Source of the DNA: Otatea glauca
Taxonomy: Eukaryota > Streptophyta > Magnoliopsida > Poales > Poaceae
Length of the DNA: 64,000 bases
Assembly (NCBI GenBank): GCA_036346275.1
Contig: CM070725.1
Location: 38,812,104-38,876,103, forward strand
Direction of reading: 5' to 3'
Of this stretch, positions 10,593 through 22,160 are shown one piece after another. Both the position numbers and the translations under genes were made by a program. The first letter of the stretch is position 1. Every line of letters starts with the position of its first letter. A model generated the notes under the pieces. The model was not told where the DNA came from, ran no database searches, and was given only the letters and a program-made list of their open reading frames with translations.

Positions 10593-12790
10593 ATGTTTTG
10601 CAAGAGCAAGAGTAGGAGAGCACGCCCGCGCTCTCCTAGTCCCCCTTGTCAGGATCAAGAGATCGACCCACGCCAACTCTCCCCCAGCATGGGAGACTAC
10701 GGCATGGATGACCGTCATCTGGACGGCATGCACGGTATCGAGGATGCTTCAAACACTCCGGATGCACCGAGCTCAGATGTCGCTACCTCGGTGCATGCGG
10801 GACGGGCGTCGGTATCAACACCGAACACGCAGCTCGACATATCGATGCAGCCAGCACGGGCGTCCAGGGCCGGCAGTCGACGCGCGTGGTGCTGGCAACA
10901 TATGGACAGAACCGTCAAAATTATGGACGGACGTGAGGTTGTGTATGCTGTTTGCAAGTACTGTCAAGCTAAACTATCTGCACGTGCATGTGGTGGAACA
11001 GGTCATCTGAAGAGACACGCAGAGAATTGCTTGCGGAAGATATCGGCCGGACCGAGGCCGGGCGAGGGCGTGCAGGCACAGCTCAACTTCAACACCGACG
11101 GTTCGGTAAGCATATGGGTATACAACGCCGATGTAGCTAGAGACGAATTTGCACGTTACATAGTTACAGAGGATCTTCCGCTTAGAACGGGTGAGAGCTT
11201 TAATTTTGAGAGAATGGTGCAACGTGGTTTTTGCCCGCAATACGAACATGTTAGTAGAAGAACAACTACACGTGATATTTGTAAAATATTTACAAATAAA
11301 CTAGGAATGTTAAAACAGACTTTTATGACACTTAGTTTTTCCTTTGTATTAACATCTGACATATGGACTTCCTCTCACCAAAGAGCAGCATATATTAGTG
11401 TTGTTGCACACTACCTAGATGACGAGTACGTACTAAATAAAAGGGTCATAGGGTTTAGGCCAATCTCGGAGTCACACACCGGACATGCTATCGCTACCCG
11501 TATACTTAGGTTGTTAATGACTTTAAAATAGAAAGTAGAATTGTTTCCATTACTCTTGACAATGCATCAGCTAACACACCTGGAGACTTATATTGGAGGT
11601 TTTGTACTCCACCAGAGGTGCATATGCCATATTATTAATCTCATTGTACAGGCAGGTTTGCATGTATTGAAACCTACTTTGGAGGGCATACGTAGTGCTA
11701 TCGATTTTATTACTAATTCACCTGTAAAGTTTGCCTAGTTCTCAGAGTACTGCAAGGCCAACAATATGAAATCAAGAAGATTCAACCTTGATATGAAGGT
11801 TAGATGGAACTCAACTTATACTATGCTGCATCGGTGCGAAGACTACGAGCACATTATCACTGTCTTCGTCAACTGCATTAATGGTGAGGTATTGGTTACT
11901 GACACGGATTGGATAATTGCTAGTCATTTTCGTAATTTTTTTAAAAAAATTTACGACGCAACTAAATAATTATCCAGTGTGTATTACCCAACTTCTTGCT
12001 TAGTCATCAAGTGGCTTTGGTTATTGCTAATGCTTTTAAAGAAAATAGAGATAATTATGTTTTACGTTCCATTATAGAACCAATGGAGCAAAAATTTTTT
12101 AAATATTTTCAAGCTATTCCACATTTATACTGTTTTGCTGTCATTTTGGATCCTCGGAGAAAATTTTCTGATTTGCAGGGCGCCTTCGAGGGAATAGGTG
12201 AGGCATTCGATCTTGATTTCTCCGAGGCCTATACTCATGTTTATAACGAGTTTTTTAGAGTTTTCGACAAATATTACGAGAAGTTTGGCACCAGAAGTGA
12301 AGCACGAAGATCTACCTCAACAACGCAACAAGCACGAGGCAGTTCGATCGCTTCAAACATGTGGAAGAAGCTGAAAGGCAAATCGTCCGGTTCATCTTCC
12401 GAAATGCCGAGCAGGCCGCAATGGAATCCACGGGTAGAGATCAACCACTACCTCGACACGCCTTTCATGGAGTCCGAGCTTGACATGGACGAGGAAAATC
12501 AACTTAACTTGCTTTTGTGGTGGAAGAATAACCAACGTATTTACCCCGTGCTATCCCATTTCGCACGGGATGTACTTACGGTTCCGGTGTCCACTGTCTC
12601 GTCGGAATCCACTTTCAGTTTGTTGGGGAGGATACTTGAGCCGAGGAGGTCGTCTCCCACACCTGAGATGGTTGAGGCAATTACATGCCTCAAAGACTGG
12701 GAGCGTGCAGATGAGAGGACACAACATCAGCCAGAGGATCATGAGATTACGGACGCGGTAGCCGACTTTGACAATCTCAGCCCCGGATAG
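10593..12790 (+). pseudogene. hAT transposase (Ricesleeper/Daysleeper type), broken
   Basis: The first segment (10593-11531, 312 codons) has a Ser/Arg-rich N-terminus, then a BED-type zinc finger around residues 95-150 (CKYCQAKLSA...HLKRHAENC), then the start of the RNase H-like core (SDIWTSSHQRAAYISVVAHY). A frameshift near 11520 moves LDNASANT into another frame. 11541-11969 keeps HQRCICHIINLIVQAGL and a KVRWNSTYTML motif in pieces separated by stops. The last segment (11996-12790) ends with a well-preserved hAT C-terminal dimerisation domain (WWKNNQRIYPVLSHFARDVL, then VSSESTFSLLGRI). At least three disruptions mean no full transposase is made. The family normally cuts and pastes DNA and leaves 8-bp target duplications. 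Confidence 0.88.
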
Positions 12791-13612
12791 TCTATGTATA
12801 TAAACATAGTTACTGTACTCTTTTCCTTACCGGGGGTACCCCACACCGGGGTGTAAGGTTTTTAACGAGGCAGTAACTCTGTACATGTTCAAAATTTAAT
12901 AAAATTTACTTCTTTTTCCCCCAATATTTGTGTCCATTGCTAGCAATACTGATATCCACACAGGATGTTTCTTTCGCATGCTTTCATTTAGTCATTGCTT
13001 TGCGTGCACATTTCTTCTTGTCATTTATTTACTCACTTTGCTAATTTATCTAGAGATACACAAGAGAACGAATGCGTGTTCGCTAATAATGATTTAATTA
13101 ATTGGCACAATGCATGGCCCCATTTTATTTTGGATGATCTAAGCGAACGCGTGTTGGACAAGGGTCTTGCGCAGTTACTGTAGCAAAAATTACTGTAGCA
13201 AAAAATTAATGTATCAAAACCGTTTTATTAATCCGGACCGTCGATTCGCTCGATCCAACGGTTGGATGCCCAGCAAGTGCAAACTTGGCAGTCACTATTG
13301 TGACTACCAAGGATCTCTGTCCATGCGTGTTGCTCGATTGTAGATTTACATATTTGTTTGATCAAGATGGCTATACATTCGCTGCACCGTAGCATCGCGT
13401 ACGCACGCTACTACAAGCAAATTTGGGTCATTTCCTCTCGTCGCAATAGTGTAAATGGATCGGGCCTGGGTCGGCACGGCACAAAGTAGGCACGAAGCGT
13501 AAATGGACCGTGCTTGGGCTCGCCGAAGGCAAGCCGGGATGGCACGGCCCGGCACGGTTCTGGCCCAAAGCACAATGGGCCGTGCGGTAGGCCGACCGAC
13601 GCACGACGCCGT
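12791..13612. other. 3' non-coding part of the hAT element
   Basis: No gene. A possible polyadenylation region (AATTTAATAAAATTTACTTC) is at ~12890-12915. At ~13182-13205 there are repeated ACTGTAGCAAAAA words. The last ~170 bases carry GGCACGG-type subterminal repeats. Confidence 0.5.
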
Positions 13613-14970
13613 CACACGCACGAGATCACACTGGGAAATAGATAGCTATATCATTGAAACATGGTGGTTCCCTTGCTCGGTTGCAGTCCTGCCCTTCTTG
13701 AATTTTAAGTGATCCGATAACAGATCAAATAATGATGCTGAGTAGGCAAGTGATGTTTTTGGCATAGTATTTTGGGCGTGATTCGTGAACTTCTCCTTTC
13801 AAAGTTCTCTAAAACAAATGGAAAATCGTTACCAATTTATCACGTTTCTCTTATCACAGATTATGAGAGAGAATACCCCAAAATAAAAACTCCTCACAAA
13901 AAAAATTATTACGTTCTTATCTTTTAGATAAATGGTTTGTGCCCAAAAACAACCTTACCAAAACATGGCTAGCCCTAACAATTTGGCTCTTGTTTGGATG
14001 GCTACCAAAATTTTGGCAAAGCCTATAGCTCTATAGTCATGTCCTAGATATTTCTTGTTATTTTTTGGCTAAATTGTGGGCAGCCAAAATTTTATCATGG
14101 TTGATTCGGACACAAACCAAAAACAGACTAAGGCTTTGTTTGGAGGGTTTTAAGTCAGCTTTAGCTTTCAAAAAAATCACTAAGCTACTCTAAGTAGCTC
14201 AGTTTTTAAACGGCTTTTGGCATAAGATAGAAGCTATATATAACTAGCAAAAGTCAAAAACTGGGCTACATCTGTTTTTGCAGCTTATTATTAAGGAAAA
14301 TTAGTTATTTACCAAACGGTCTCTTATAAAAAAATACAGACACTTTTTAGCTCCAAAAATCAAAAAATAGCTTTTCAGAAAGATAGAGCTCTCCAAACAT
14401 ATCCTAAATTGTTTCTTCTTGCTGCACGTCTGCCGTGCACAGTCGATGGCAGCCGACATGGCAAAACAAGAGACGACGCTGTCGCAAATCAGCAGAGCCC
14501 GTCCCAAGTGCGCACAGGTGCAGCATACAAGAGTCGGCCTGGCATCGGGTAGGAACTAGGAAGAGGAGGCCGGTTAGAGATTAGATTTCTCTGCGGGCTA
14601 CACGACTTAAGAGCTCCCTTCACGATGGCCTAGTAGTCGATGCTTGGGATGCAGTTGCAGGTAGGCAGTAAATAAACAGAGCGCCAGTGAGTCTAACCTT
14701 CCAAGCTTCAAATCAGCACCAAGCTCGTGCGAGTTTGAGTTGAGATTCAACCATAGATTTGGGGTTTAGCTTTACTCGTAAACTCGATAACAGTTAATAA
14801 TTCAACATGCACTAATTTTCAACAATAAGAAAAGCTCAAACTTGAGCTTGCCTTGAGTAGGCTCTATAAGAGTTATCATGCAATAATATTCAACAAGTGA
14901 TCTACAACATATAGTAAAATTATTGAGTCCAAACGATTTGTTCAAGCTCGCCTCGTTGAAGCTCAGGATC
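13613..14970. repeat. OMT 3'-flank copy without an OMT gene
   Basis: Homologous to 60-850 and 4650-6250, including TGATCCGATAACAGATC and AACATGG..AGCCCTAACAATTTGG. It ends before any OMT exon: at 14971 it meets a Gypsy-type LTR. It contains an intact ~275-bp MITE at 14131-14405. Confidence 0.75.
14131..14405. repeat. MITE, uninterrupted reference copy
   Basis: It starts AGGCTTTGTTTGGAGGG and ends CTCTCCAAACATATCCT, an imperfect terminal inverted repeat. The copies at 5181-5865 and 24785-25483 carry a second MITE at the site that here reads CAGAAAGATAGAGCTC. Confidence 0.7.
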
Positions 14971-15620
14971 TGTTGTGCCAAAAAATATGACGATGGATTG
15001 ATTCACTCAAACACAAGCGAACACTGTGTTTAATAGGTTCGACGCTGCCAACCGATTTAATCCTCGCAATCAGCAAGATAGATTAAAAAATATGGTTGAA
15101 GCCGACCCAATGTGATAATCAGCAAAAATCTAAACATCTATAAGAAGCTGCTAAAATCAAGGGTAACGATAAGTCTAAACAGCCAATTAGAGCCGATTAG
15201 ATGGTTGATAAATGTAGATCTTTTCGAAGAAGGTGATGTGCAACAAGATCGGAGAAAACCAACCTGATGTAATCGAGGAAGATTAACAATCGGCGATGCG
15301 CAACTTTATTGGTCAAAATCGGATTACAAGAGGGATTCTAAATTACAAAGCTCCTCCTAGTTGACAGGAAAAATTAAATAAAAGCAGATGCGAGTTGTTT
15401 GATTGATTGTATATTAATTTCTGCTTGTCCTCGATCCCTTTTCCATAGTGCAATAGTTGACCGTATCCTTCTCCAGTACGTCTACATCTTTGAGTCAACA
15501 TCGGTCATAATTCTATCTTTAACTTAACTTTTCCCTTTTTAACCAATATCGGTTAGAAATGCCCATTTTTATCCTTAGCCTAACAAATTGGTTATGCCTT
15601 CCCAAATTCTGGCACTAACA
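14971..15620 (-). mobile_element. 3' LTR of a Tat-like Gypsy element
   Basis: 650 bases bounded on the plus strand by TGTTGTGCC and GGCACTAACA, the inverted TG...CA ends. It is related in reverse orientation to the solo LTR at 18419-19064, sharing AAAGTTGCGCATCGCCGAT and CCGATT-rich words. To its right, read on the minus strand, is a polypurine tract ending GGGAGGTATA. This makes it the 3' LTR of a minus-strand element whose internal DNA lies to the right. The Tat assignment rests on the antisense plant-mobile-domain ORF beside it and is an inference. Confidence 0.7.
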
Positions 15621-15640
15621 TATACCTCCCAATTTTTTGG
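15621..15640 (-). other. Polypurine tract next to the 3' LTR
   Basis: On the minus strand this reads AAAAAATTGGGAGGTATA directly before the LTR. A purine run here is the plus-strand DNA priming site of LTR retrotransposons and fixes the element's orientation. Confidence 0.65.
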
Positions 15641-15804
15641 AGACAATATGTTATCTTCAAAAAATCTTCCTCGTCGGCTTCAAGCACCATCGGTTTAACC
15701 GCTCCACTTGTCGTGCCGCAATCTTTAAAACGCACCGTTTTTAGCATAACCGTAACCACAACTTCAAAAACATTTCTCACCTTTTATTGTTCCTTTAACC
15801 CCGC

Positions 15805-15815
15805 TATAAATATGG
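15805..15815 (+). promoter_or_regulatory. TATA box of the antisense ORF
   Basis: TATAAATATGG lies ~147 bases upstream of the ATG at 15952, on the strand opposite to the retrotransposon's own transcription. It suggests a separate promoter for the antisense ORF. Confidence 0.5.
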
Positions 15816-15951
15816 GGCACATCCTCCATCATTCTGCATGCGCACAAGCTCTCAATCTCTCTGAAATTGGCTTCATCCTAAATTTCAGACTTAAGCTTTC
15901 ATTAATCTCTCCATCTATCGGCTTGACAACTTCCCATCAGCTTCAACAAAG

Positions 15952-16479
15952 ATGGACCTTCACCAGGTATTCATCCCCGTTCCTGATAGCAACAATCAGT
16001 ATTACTTAGGCCTAATAGGAAACATCGATCCATCGACTGTCATAGAGCAAGAAATCCCTCTTCTTCCATTAAACGCTCCTGGGTATAATTTAGATGGATA
16101 GAGTAAGAGTTTTAAGGCTTGGCCGACAGCACTTAAAGTATGGAGAGATTGGTACAATCGACTTGCAGCAGTAAAATTGCCTCAATGGAAACAAATGGGG
16201 ATAGCAGAGTGCCTTCACTTGTCTTTGACTGATCCAGAAGCCAATGAACCCTTAGAGGCCATGGCTTGTTATTTTTGGTCGGACAAGCTTAACACGTTTA
16301 TGTTTAGAATCGGTCCAATCAGCCCAACACTCCTAGATGTAGCGCAGCTTTGTTGTTTGAGGCCCGATGAGGATCAAATATTTGCTTTCAGTGCTAAGCC
16401 TCAACACAAGCTCATCCATAGCAAGGGGTATTGGAAATATGCCCTAGAGGCAATCATAGAGATGATTATATTTCCATAA
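15952..16479 (+). pseudogene. Plant mobile domain protein (antisense ORF of a Gypsy element)
   Basis: One reading frame of 175 codons from ATG 15952, with a single in-frame TAG at 16099, ending in TAA. The part after the stop reads WRDWYNRLAAVKLPQWKQM, then ECLHLSLTDPEANEPLEAM, CYFWSDKLNTFMFRIGPIS, PTLLDVAQLCCL. This is the pattern of the plant mobile domain (PMD, 'aminotransferase-like', PF10536), including the W/F..NTF.F..G..SPTL.DV core. The protein is truncated relative to full PMD proteins, and its C-terminal part is lost where other repeat DNA begins. It lies antisense between the expected pol side and the 3' LTR of a minus-strand element, matching the known antisense ORFs of some plant Tat-lineage retrotransposons. 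Its function is unknown, and the stop makes expression of a full product unlikely. Confidence 0.65.
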
Positions 16480-17615
16480 ATGTTCATGAACTATGAGATT
16501 GTTCTTTGAATAACATCATGGATATTGATTAACAAAGTGTGTGACTTGTTTGTGAAACTCTGTATTCATCTTTATGATGTTCATTTCTAAAAGGGAGTCC
16601 CTAGTCGATAATCATATGAGGACACATATGAGTAGACTAGCATATGTATTGGTCGATGACCATGTTTCACGGGTCATAAATATGAAAATATCAAACTAAT
16701 AATATGGACACATGTTAAAAAACATAGTGTTGGATATCGACCCACTATGAGGCACTGCGAGAACGTTATTTTATTTCATGTCATCTGTTCGTCTCATATA
16801 TGATGTGTATGCTATATCCTTCGACTTGAGATTGTCGCATATTCTCAAGATGCGTAATGGCTTACTGAGGCGTCGTCAAATGCTACTCCGTAACTGGGTA
16901 GTTATAAAGATGGCTTTCGGATTTGTCATGAAACATGCTGCGAGGCGTGGTCAATCAAGATAGGATTTGCCCCTCCACACAACGGGAGAGATATCTCTAG
17001 GCCTCTCGAGTGGTCGGATTCCAGAAATGTATGACCATGCTACTCGAGTAACTCTAGGGCTATGCAATTTACTAAGTAATAGCTAAATTCTTTTTTTCTA
17101 CGTTTGTCGTAGATAGGTTGAAGAAGACACCGGCCTAAATTTTCTCTTGAGAGTTATCGAGTTAAAGAGTTAACTTGATGTATTTGGAGAAACCGAGTCA
17201 CGACATCGAGAAAGAGTGGTCGAGCCATCCAAATAAGGATGACAACAACTCGTCTTGGGTTTGACCAATATCTTGAGGCAAAAGGAAATGCATATAGGAT
17301 ATTGTTGAGGTTCGTTCGATCTTTACATGTACTCAAGAGTCGGTAAATCTTGCTAGGGGCCTCTATCGACTATTGGTTGATTACTCGATGGTCGAGTAGG
17401 TATACCCGATGATCAAGTAGAAGTACTCAACGATCGATAGAGGTACTCCAGCCATGTTCGAGTGCACGTGAACCTATAGGGCCGCACGCTTAAGGGGATA
17501 TAACCAATTCGGATAGGGATCCGAGTTGTAATGAGCTTAGAGTTCCTAATGGGTTTTAAGGGTTGAAACCGTTATAGGAGGTCTATATAAAGAGAGGAGG
17601 TGGTGATTTTGCGGA
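16480..17615 (+). mobile_element. Truncated LTR-like repeat
   Basis: About 1.1 kb without a credible ORF. It has features of an LTR U3/R region: repeated TCGA/GTCGAGTA words, GTGCACGTGAACCTATAGGG, and a TATA box at ~17583 (GGTCTATATAAAGAG). It stops at ~17615, where cluster DNA homologous to 8490 resumes. I could not identify both ends or the family. Confidence 0.4.
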
Positions 17616-18256
17616 TACAGAGACAATGTGGATGAAGATGAGAAAGAGAAGAATATTTAGAGATGTGCTTTCATACTTTTCTTTTTTAAAGTTGCACAAA
17701 TATTGAAGTACGAATGAAGGGTAGATGGTGATTACTTACCCTTTCGTTTATTTTAAAATTTGTGCAACTTGTATTGAGAGGAGAATCATGTAAGCACGGC
17801 TCGGATATTTATTGTTTGGGCTTGATGGTAGATACTATGCGTTGAAAATGTTGTATACAATGTTATTGCTAAATGATATGGAAAGTATTAGATACCTTTT
17901 TTGTTATTTTTGTACTGGAAATGCCCTTGGTAGGAATATTTTTTATTAAATAATCGATTTCTAAACAATATTTTAAAATATATGGAATCTTAATTTAAAA
18001 AAAAATAAACCATGCTTATCACGCCAAACAAACCTTGACAAGAAAGTCTAATCTTACTTAAGCAAAACACCCTTTTCAACTGTCGGAGGCTTGGGATGGG
18101 TTGATTTTTTAAATGTTACTAAAATATCAAATAGAATCCATCATTAGCAGCTGTTAGTATCGAACTGGATCGGGACTCGGGAGTGGAGTCGAAACCACAT
18201 GATCAGTTCCAAGATCCCCAAAGTTCTGCGATTTGCAATGCAATGGATATAATGTA
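17616..18256. repeat. Second copy of 8490-9112
   Basis: Closely matches 8490-9112, beginning ATGTGGATGAAGATGAGAAA, and includes hairpin copy 3. No gene. It leads into the Stowaway-like MITE that starts the second duplicated block. Confidence 0.7.
17660..17803 (+). repeat. Conserved hairpin, copy 3
   Basis: A 144-nt stem-loop. The inner arm AAGTTGCACAAATATTGAAG pairs with the complement of AAAATTTGTGCAACTT, and the ~34-nt inner stem closes on GGGTA..TACCC around the loop GATGGTGATTACT. The outer arms GAGATGTGCTTTC and TAAGCACGGCTCG also pair. Confidence 0.6.
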
Positions 18257-19150
18257 CTTCTTTCAGTCATAAATATAGTTATTATTTTCGTCATTGTTGT
18301 AGTCATTCGAAACTTCGATTGTCCATATCTTTTTAAATATTTAAATTGTATACATAAAAATCTGGTGTAAATTTGTCTTGAAAAGTGCTTTCATATTATT
18401 AAAATTTTGTTAGGTTTTTGATTGCACCAAAATTTGGCAAGTATGGTTAAATCGGCTGTCCAGAATCAGCAAGATACGATTGAGATAACGGATCAAGATA
18501 TTTGGAAACAAAACAGATCATGAAGGAGATCACCCTCAAAATAGAGGCCGATCGGATACAACTCCCAAAGCGTGTCATCTTTGGGACTCTATCGGCGGCG
18601 GGTATAAAAGGCGGACAATAGCGAGCCGCAAAGAACAACACAATCAAACCCACAAATTTACATTGTTCTCTTTTTTCCAGTCGACTAGGAGTAGCTTTTG
18701 TAACATAGAATCCTCTCTGTAATTCGATTTTGATCAATAAAGTTGCGCATCGCCGATGTTGATCATCATCAATTACGCCCAGGTATGATTTATTCTGATT
18801 TTGCTGCGCATCGTCTTCTTCAGAATCGATTTATCTTTATCCTTCGATTAGCCTTAATCGGCTAGTTAGACTTTCCCTTTTGCCTCGATTTAATCGGCTT
18901 TGAGCTGATTGAATTTAAGCCGATTGATCTTCACGATCGGCTTTAAATAAAGTTCATATTTTACCTTGTCGATTCATGAGTCAAATCGACCGCACGCTCT
19001 CTGAACGGTGTTAAATGCGGTGTGCTTTTGTCAGAAATCCTACTTCATGTTTTTGACGTCAACAATTTTGCAAATATATTATAATAAAAATTAGTTATCA
19101 AAGCTGTATTTTAAAAATCATATCGATCTCTGACAACTATTCGGAGGGAG
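18257..19150. repeat. Stowaway-like MITE split by a solo LTR
   Basis: The left half (18257-18418) and right half (19065-19150, ending TTCGGAGGGAGTA) together match the uninterrupted copies at 4403 and 9113. The insertion at 18419-19064 therefore postdates this MITE. Confidence 0.7.
18419..19064 (+). mobile_element. Solo LTR, Gypsy (same family as 14971-15620)
   Basis: 646 bases from TGATTGCACC to GACGTCAACA, flanked by GTTTT (18414-18418) and ATTTT (19065-19069), a near-perfect 5-bp target duplication. It contains AATAAAG polyadenylation-like motifs and CGGCTT-rich sequence. With no internal region, it is best explained by recombination between the two LTRs of an inserted element. Confidence 0.75.
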
Positions 19151-20285
19151 TACGCACGAGGTCACATTGGGAAAAAGATAGCCATATCGTTGAAACATGG
19201 TGGTTCCCTTCCTCGGTTGCAGACCTGCCCTTGTTGAATTTTAAGTGATCCGATAACAGATCAAATAATGATGCTGAGTAGGCAAGTGATGTTTTTGGCA
19301 TAGTATTTTGGGGCGTGATTCGTGAACTTCTTCACTGTCAAAGTTCTCTAAAAACAAATGGAAAATCGTTAACAATTTATCACGTTTCTCTTATCACAGA
19401 TTAAGAGAGAGAATACCCCAAAATAAAAACTCCACACAAAAAAAAATTATTACTTTCTTTCCTTTTAGATAAATGGTTTGTGCCCAAAACAACCTTACCA
19501 AAAACATGGCTAGCCCTAACAATTTGGCTCTTGTTTGGATGGCTGCCAAAATTTTGGCAAAGCCTATAGCTCTCTAGACATGTCTTAGATATTTCTTGAT
19601 AATTTTTGGCTAAATTGTGGGCAGCCAATATTTTATCATGGTTGATTCGGACACAAACCAAAAACAAACTAAAGCCTTATTTGGAGAGTTTTAAGCCAAC
19701 TTCAGATTTCAAAAAAATTAGTAAGCCACTCTAAATAGCTCAGCTTTTAAGTGGCTTTTGACATAAAATAGAAGCCATATATAACTAGCAAAACCAAAAG
19801 CTTGGGACGCAATGCAGTAAAAGAAACAGATCGCCAAATGAGTCTAACCTTTCAAGCTCAAAATCAGCACCAAGCTCGAGCAAGTATGAGTTTGAGTTGA
19901 GATTCAAACTTAGATTTAGGCTTGAGCTTAGGTCGAGTAAACTCAATAATAGTTAATAATTCAACATGTATTAATTTTCAACAATAAGAAAAACTCAAAC
20001 TTGACTAATTTGGCAAGTCACTCATGAGCCAAACATTGCAGGGCATAAAGCGAAGCTATGGAAACCAACGCACAGACTTCTCCTTGGTCTAAGAAATATA
20101 CTTTACTTCATATTCTTTAATGTATGCGTTGAATATAGTGCTTATTGATAATAATTAGGGATAATCTAGTTATTTTTAATATCTTCTTGGTAAATATACT
20201 TTATAAATTTGAGCGGATGAGGTAGTGCAGAACGGAGTAGTAGACAAATATTGTGCCTTTGGAGGAAGTATTATGTATGGACAAA

Positions 20286-22160
20286 CTAAGGGTAGACTTG
20301 GATGACCGATCGCACCCCTAGGATAGGCCAAATCTTGTAGTGACTAAATCCTGCTTCCATGAATATCTTATGCCAGTTCTGCTCCCCTCGCTCTTTACCC
20401 GTTGTGAAGACCATCATGGATTTGTCCATCAAGAGTTGAGACTCAAGTATCTGCTGTGAGGGAGACCCAACCACTGTATCAATGATTATCACCTTCCCTG
20501 CTCTTCCTCCTTGTGAAATAGCCTCTCTGCTTCGTGTCAAGACCTTCACGCAATCCTCGTCGCTCCAATTATGTAGCACAAACTGCCATTAAAAAGTTCA
20601 CAAATCATTAGTAATATAGTATTACTCTCTCGAGTCACAAATAGTTATTGTTTTGGTTATAAATGTACTCAAGCTTTTGAAACTTTGATTGTTAATATCT
20701 TCTAAAATATGTAAATTGGTTATATGAAAATCATATGTATATATTTGTCTAAAAACTAATTTCATAATATTATAATTTTGTTTGGTTATATATATATACA
20801 TATATATATATGGCAGCATATCTAGCGAAAACTCCTTGAAACTCAAGTGTCTAAGTTTTCAAAAATTCTCAAAAAATTAACATACGTAGGGGACATGAGT
20901 TTCTACAATCCTGCAAAATTTGAAAACGAAACTCAATTGCATTTGAAAGATATAAAAAAAACAAATTCAGCTTGAATAGTGATTTGCACTGTTCAATACT
21001 ATTCATATCGCTGTTCAAATTGGATTGAGTCTGGCTTTCAAATTTTCAGTAAAAGCTATGTTTTGAAGACCGTGTCGATATGTAAAACAACAATATTTGT
21101 GATCGGAGGAGTAGTATTTTTTGCAAGTTTTTTCTTTTGAGAAGCATATAAGATACGGAATACGGTTAGTAATATATGTACATATATTAACGATTTTAAT
21201 TATTTGCAGTACAGTATAGAACGACATGCAGGGTATTAATTAACTAGTTGAACTACTGCATCATGAATTAACTGTACCTTGAGTAGTACAACATCAGCGG
21301 GTGGAATGAATTCCATCATGTCACCTGCAATAAACTCAACCATGCCATGAGCCGAGATGCCATCCACCACTTGTGGCAGGTCTAACACAGAGCACTTGAC
21401 CTGCGGGAAGGCCTTGGCAATGGCCATCGCCGTCATGCCATTCCCGCCGCCGACGTCAACCAGCGATGTTATCCCCGTGAACTCCTCGCCGCATTCACGG
21501 ACGATAAACTCCGCCACAAACTGGCTATCGGACCCCATCCCCTCGTTGAAAACCGCGTTGAACTCTGCGTCAAAGCCTGTGACGCCATACAAGTCCTTGC
21601 CATGCGCCATCATGAACGGCGTCTCCAATGCGGCATCGTCCTCGCTCTGAAACCACTGGTGCAATCGTATGGAAGCCGCCATTGAACGGCATGGCGGCCA
21701 AGAGCACGAACCGCGACAGGGAAGTGCAGCCATCGACGCCGACGTCGTCAACGAGAAGGCGAGACACGGGGGTGAGGCGGTACACGCACACCGTCGTCGC
21801 GGCCCCCTGGCCTTCGGCAGGAACATCCTCAGCCGTGAAGATCCCCGCCACGGCTAGCATCTTCATGAGGCGAGGCACAAAGGGTTGTTTGTTTGGTGGG
21901 AGAGGGAGGGTAGCGAGCAGGTCGGACAAGGAGGCGGCGCCACCGCAGCGGTGGATGGCGTTGGGGATTCCAAGCTTGACGGCGGTGTAAAGAGCCGTGG
22001 ATTTGAGGTATCCGTAGGTGTGGCGCCAAAGCTCTGCCTGGGCTTGCAGCAGCTCTGAGCTTGAGGTGGCCATTCCCGCCGCCGACGTCAACCAGCGATG
22101 TTATCCCCGTGAACTCCTCGCCGCATTCACGGACGATCAACTCCGCCACAAACTGGCTAT
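20286..22160 (-). pseudogene. OMT3: frameshifted, recombined O-methyltransferase
   Basis: Exon 2 (20286-20582) is open and nearly identical to OMT1 and OMT4. Exon 1 runs from the donor at 21278 up to ~22073 and covers almost the whole N-terminal half (SSSELLQAQAELWRHTYGY onward). Compared with OMT4 it lacks 2 bp near 21680 (AMPFN followed by a shifted frame), so the N-terminal part runs out of frame before the SAM-binding region. Upstream of the ATSSS codons the native start is gone. Instead a second partial copy of the SAM-binding region (22069-22160) is joined at the word GCCATT/GCCA. That 92-bp copy then meets the Sirevirus-like DNA at 22161, as in OMT1. No functional enzyme is possible. 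Confidence 0.88.

Larger units (their letters stand above)
9363..13612 (+). mobile_element. hAT transposon, degenerate autonomous-type
   Basis: About 4.25 kb inserted into OMT flanking DNA. Neighbouring copies read GTACGCACGAGGTCACA without interruption; here the element separates AGTACGCA (9355-9362) from CACACGCA (13613-13620), a degraded 8-bp target duplication (5 of 8 match). The left end TAGTGGTGGGCACATGGGCC is typical of plant hAT termini. The right end has GGCACGGCCCGGCACGG-type subterminal repeats but no clean inverted terminus. Inside are a very GC-rich leader (9370-10100), a TATA box and a broken transposase gene. The 3' part (12791-13440) is non-coding. Confidence 0.8.

Noticed and set aside
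21357..21990. Plus-strand ORFs opposite OMT3
   Set aside because: They mirror the minus-strand OMT exon, whose protein is clearly recognisable. The same applies to 27248-27910 opposite OMT4.
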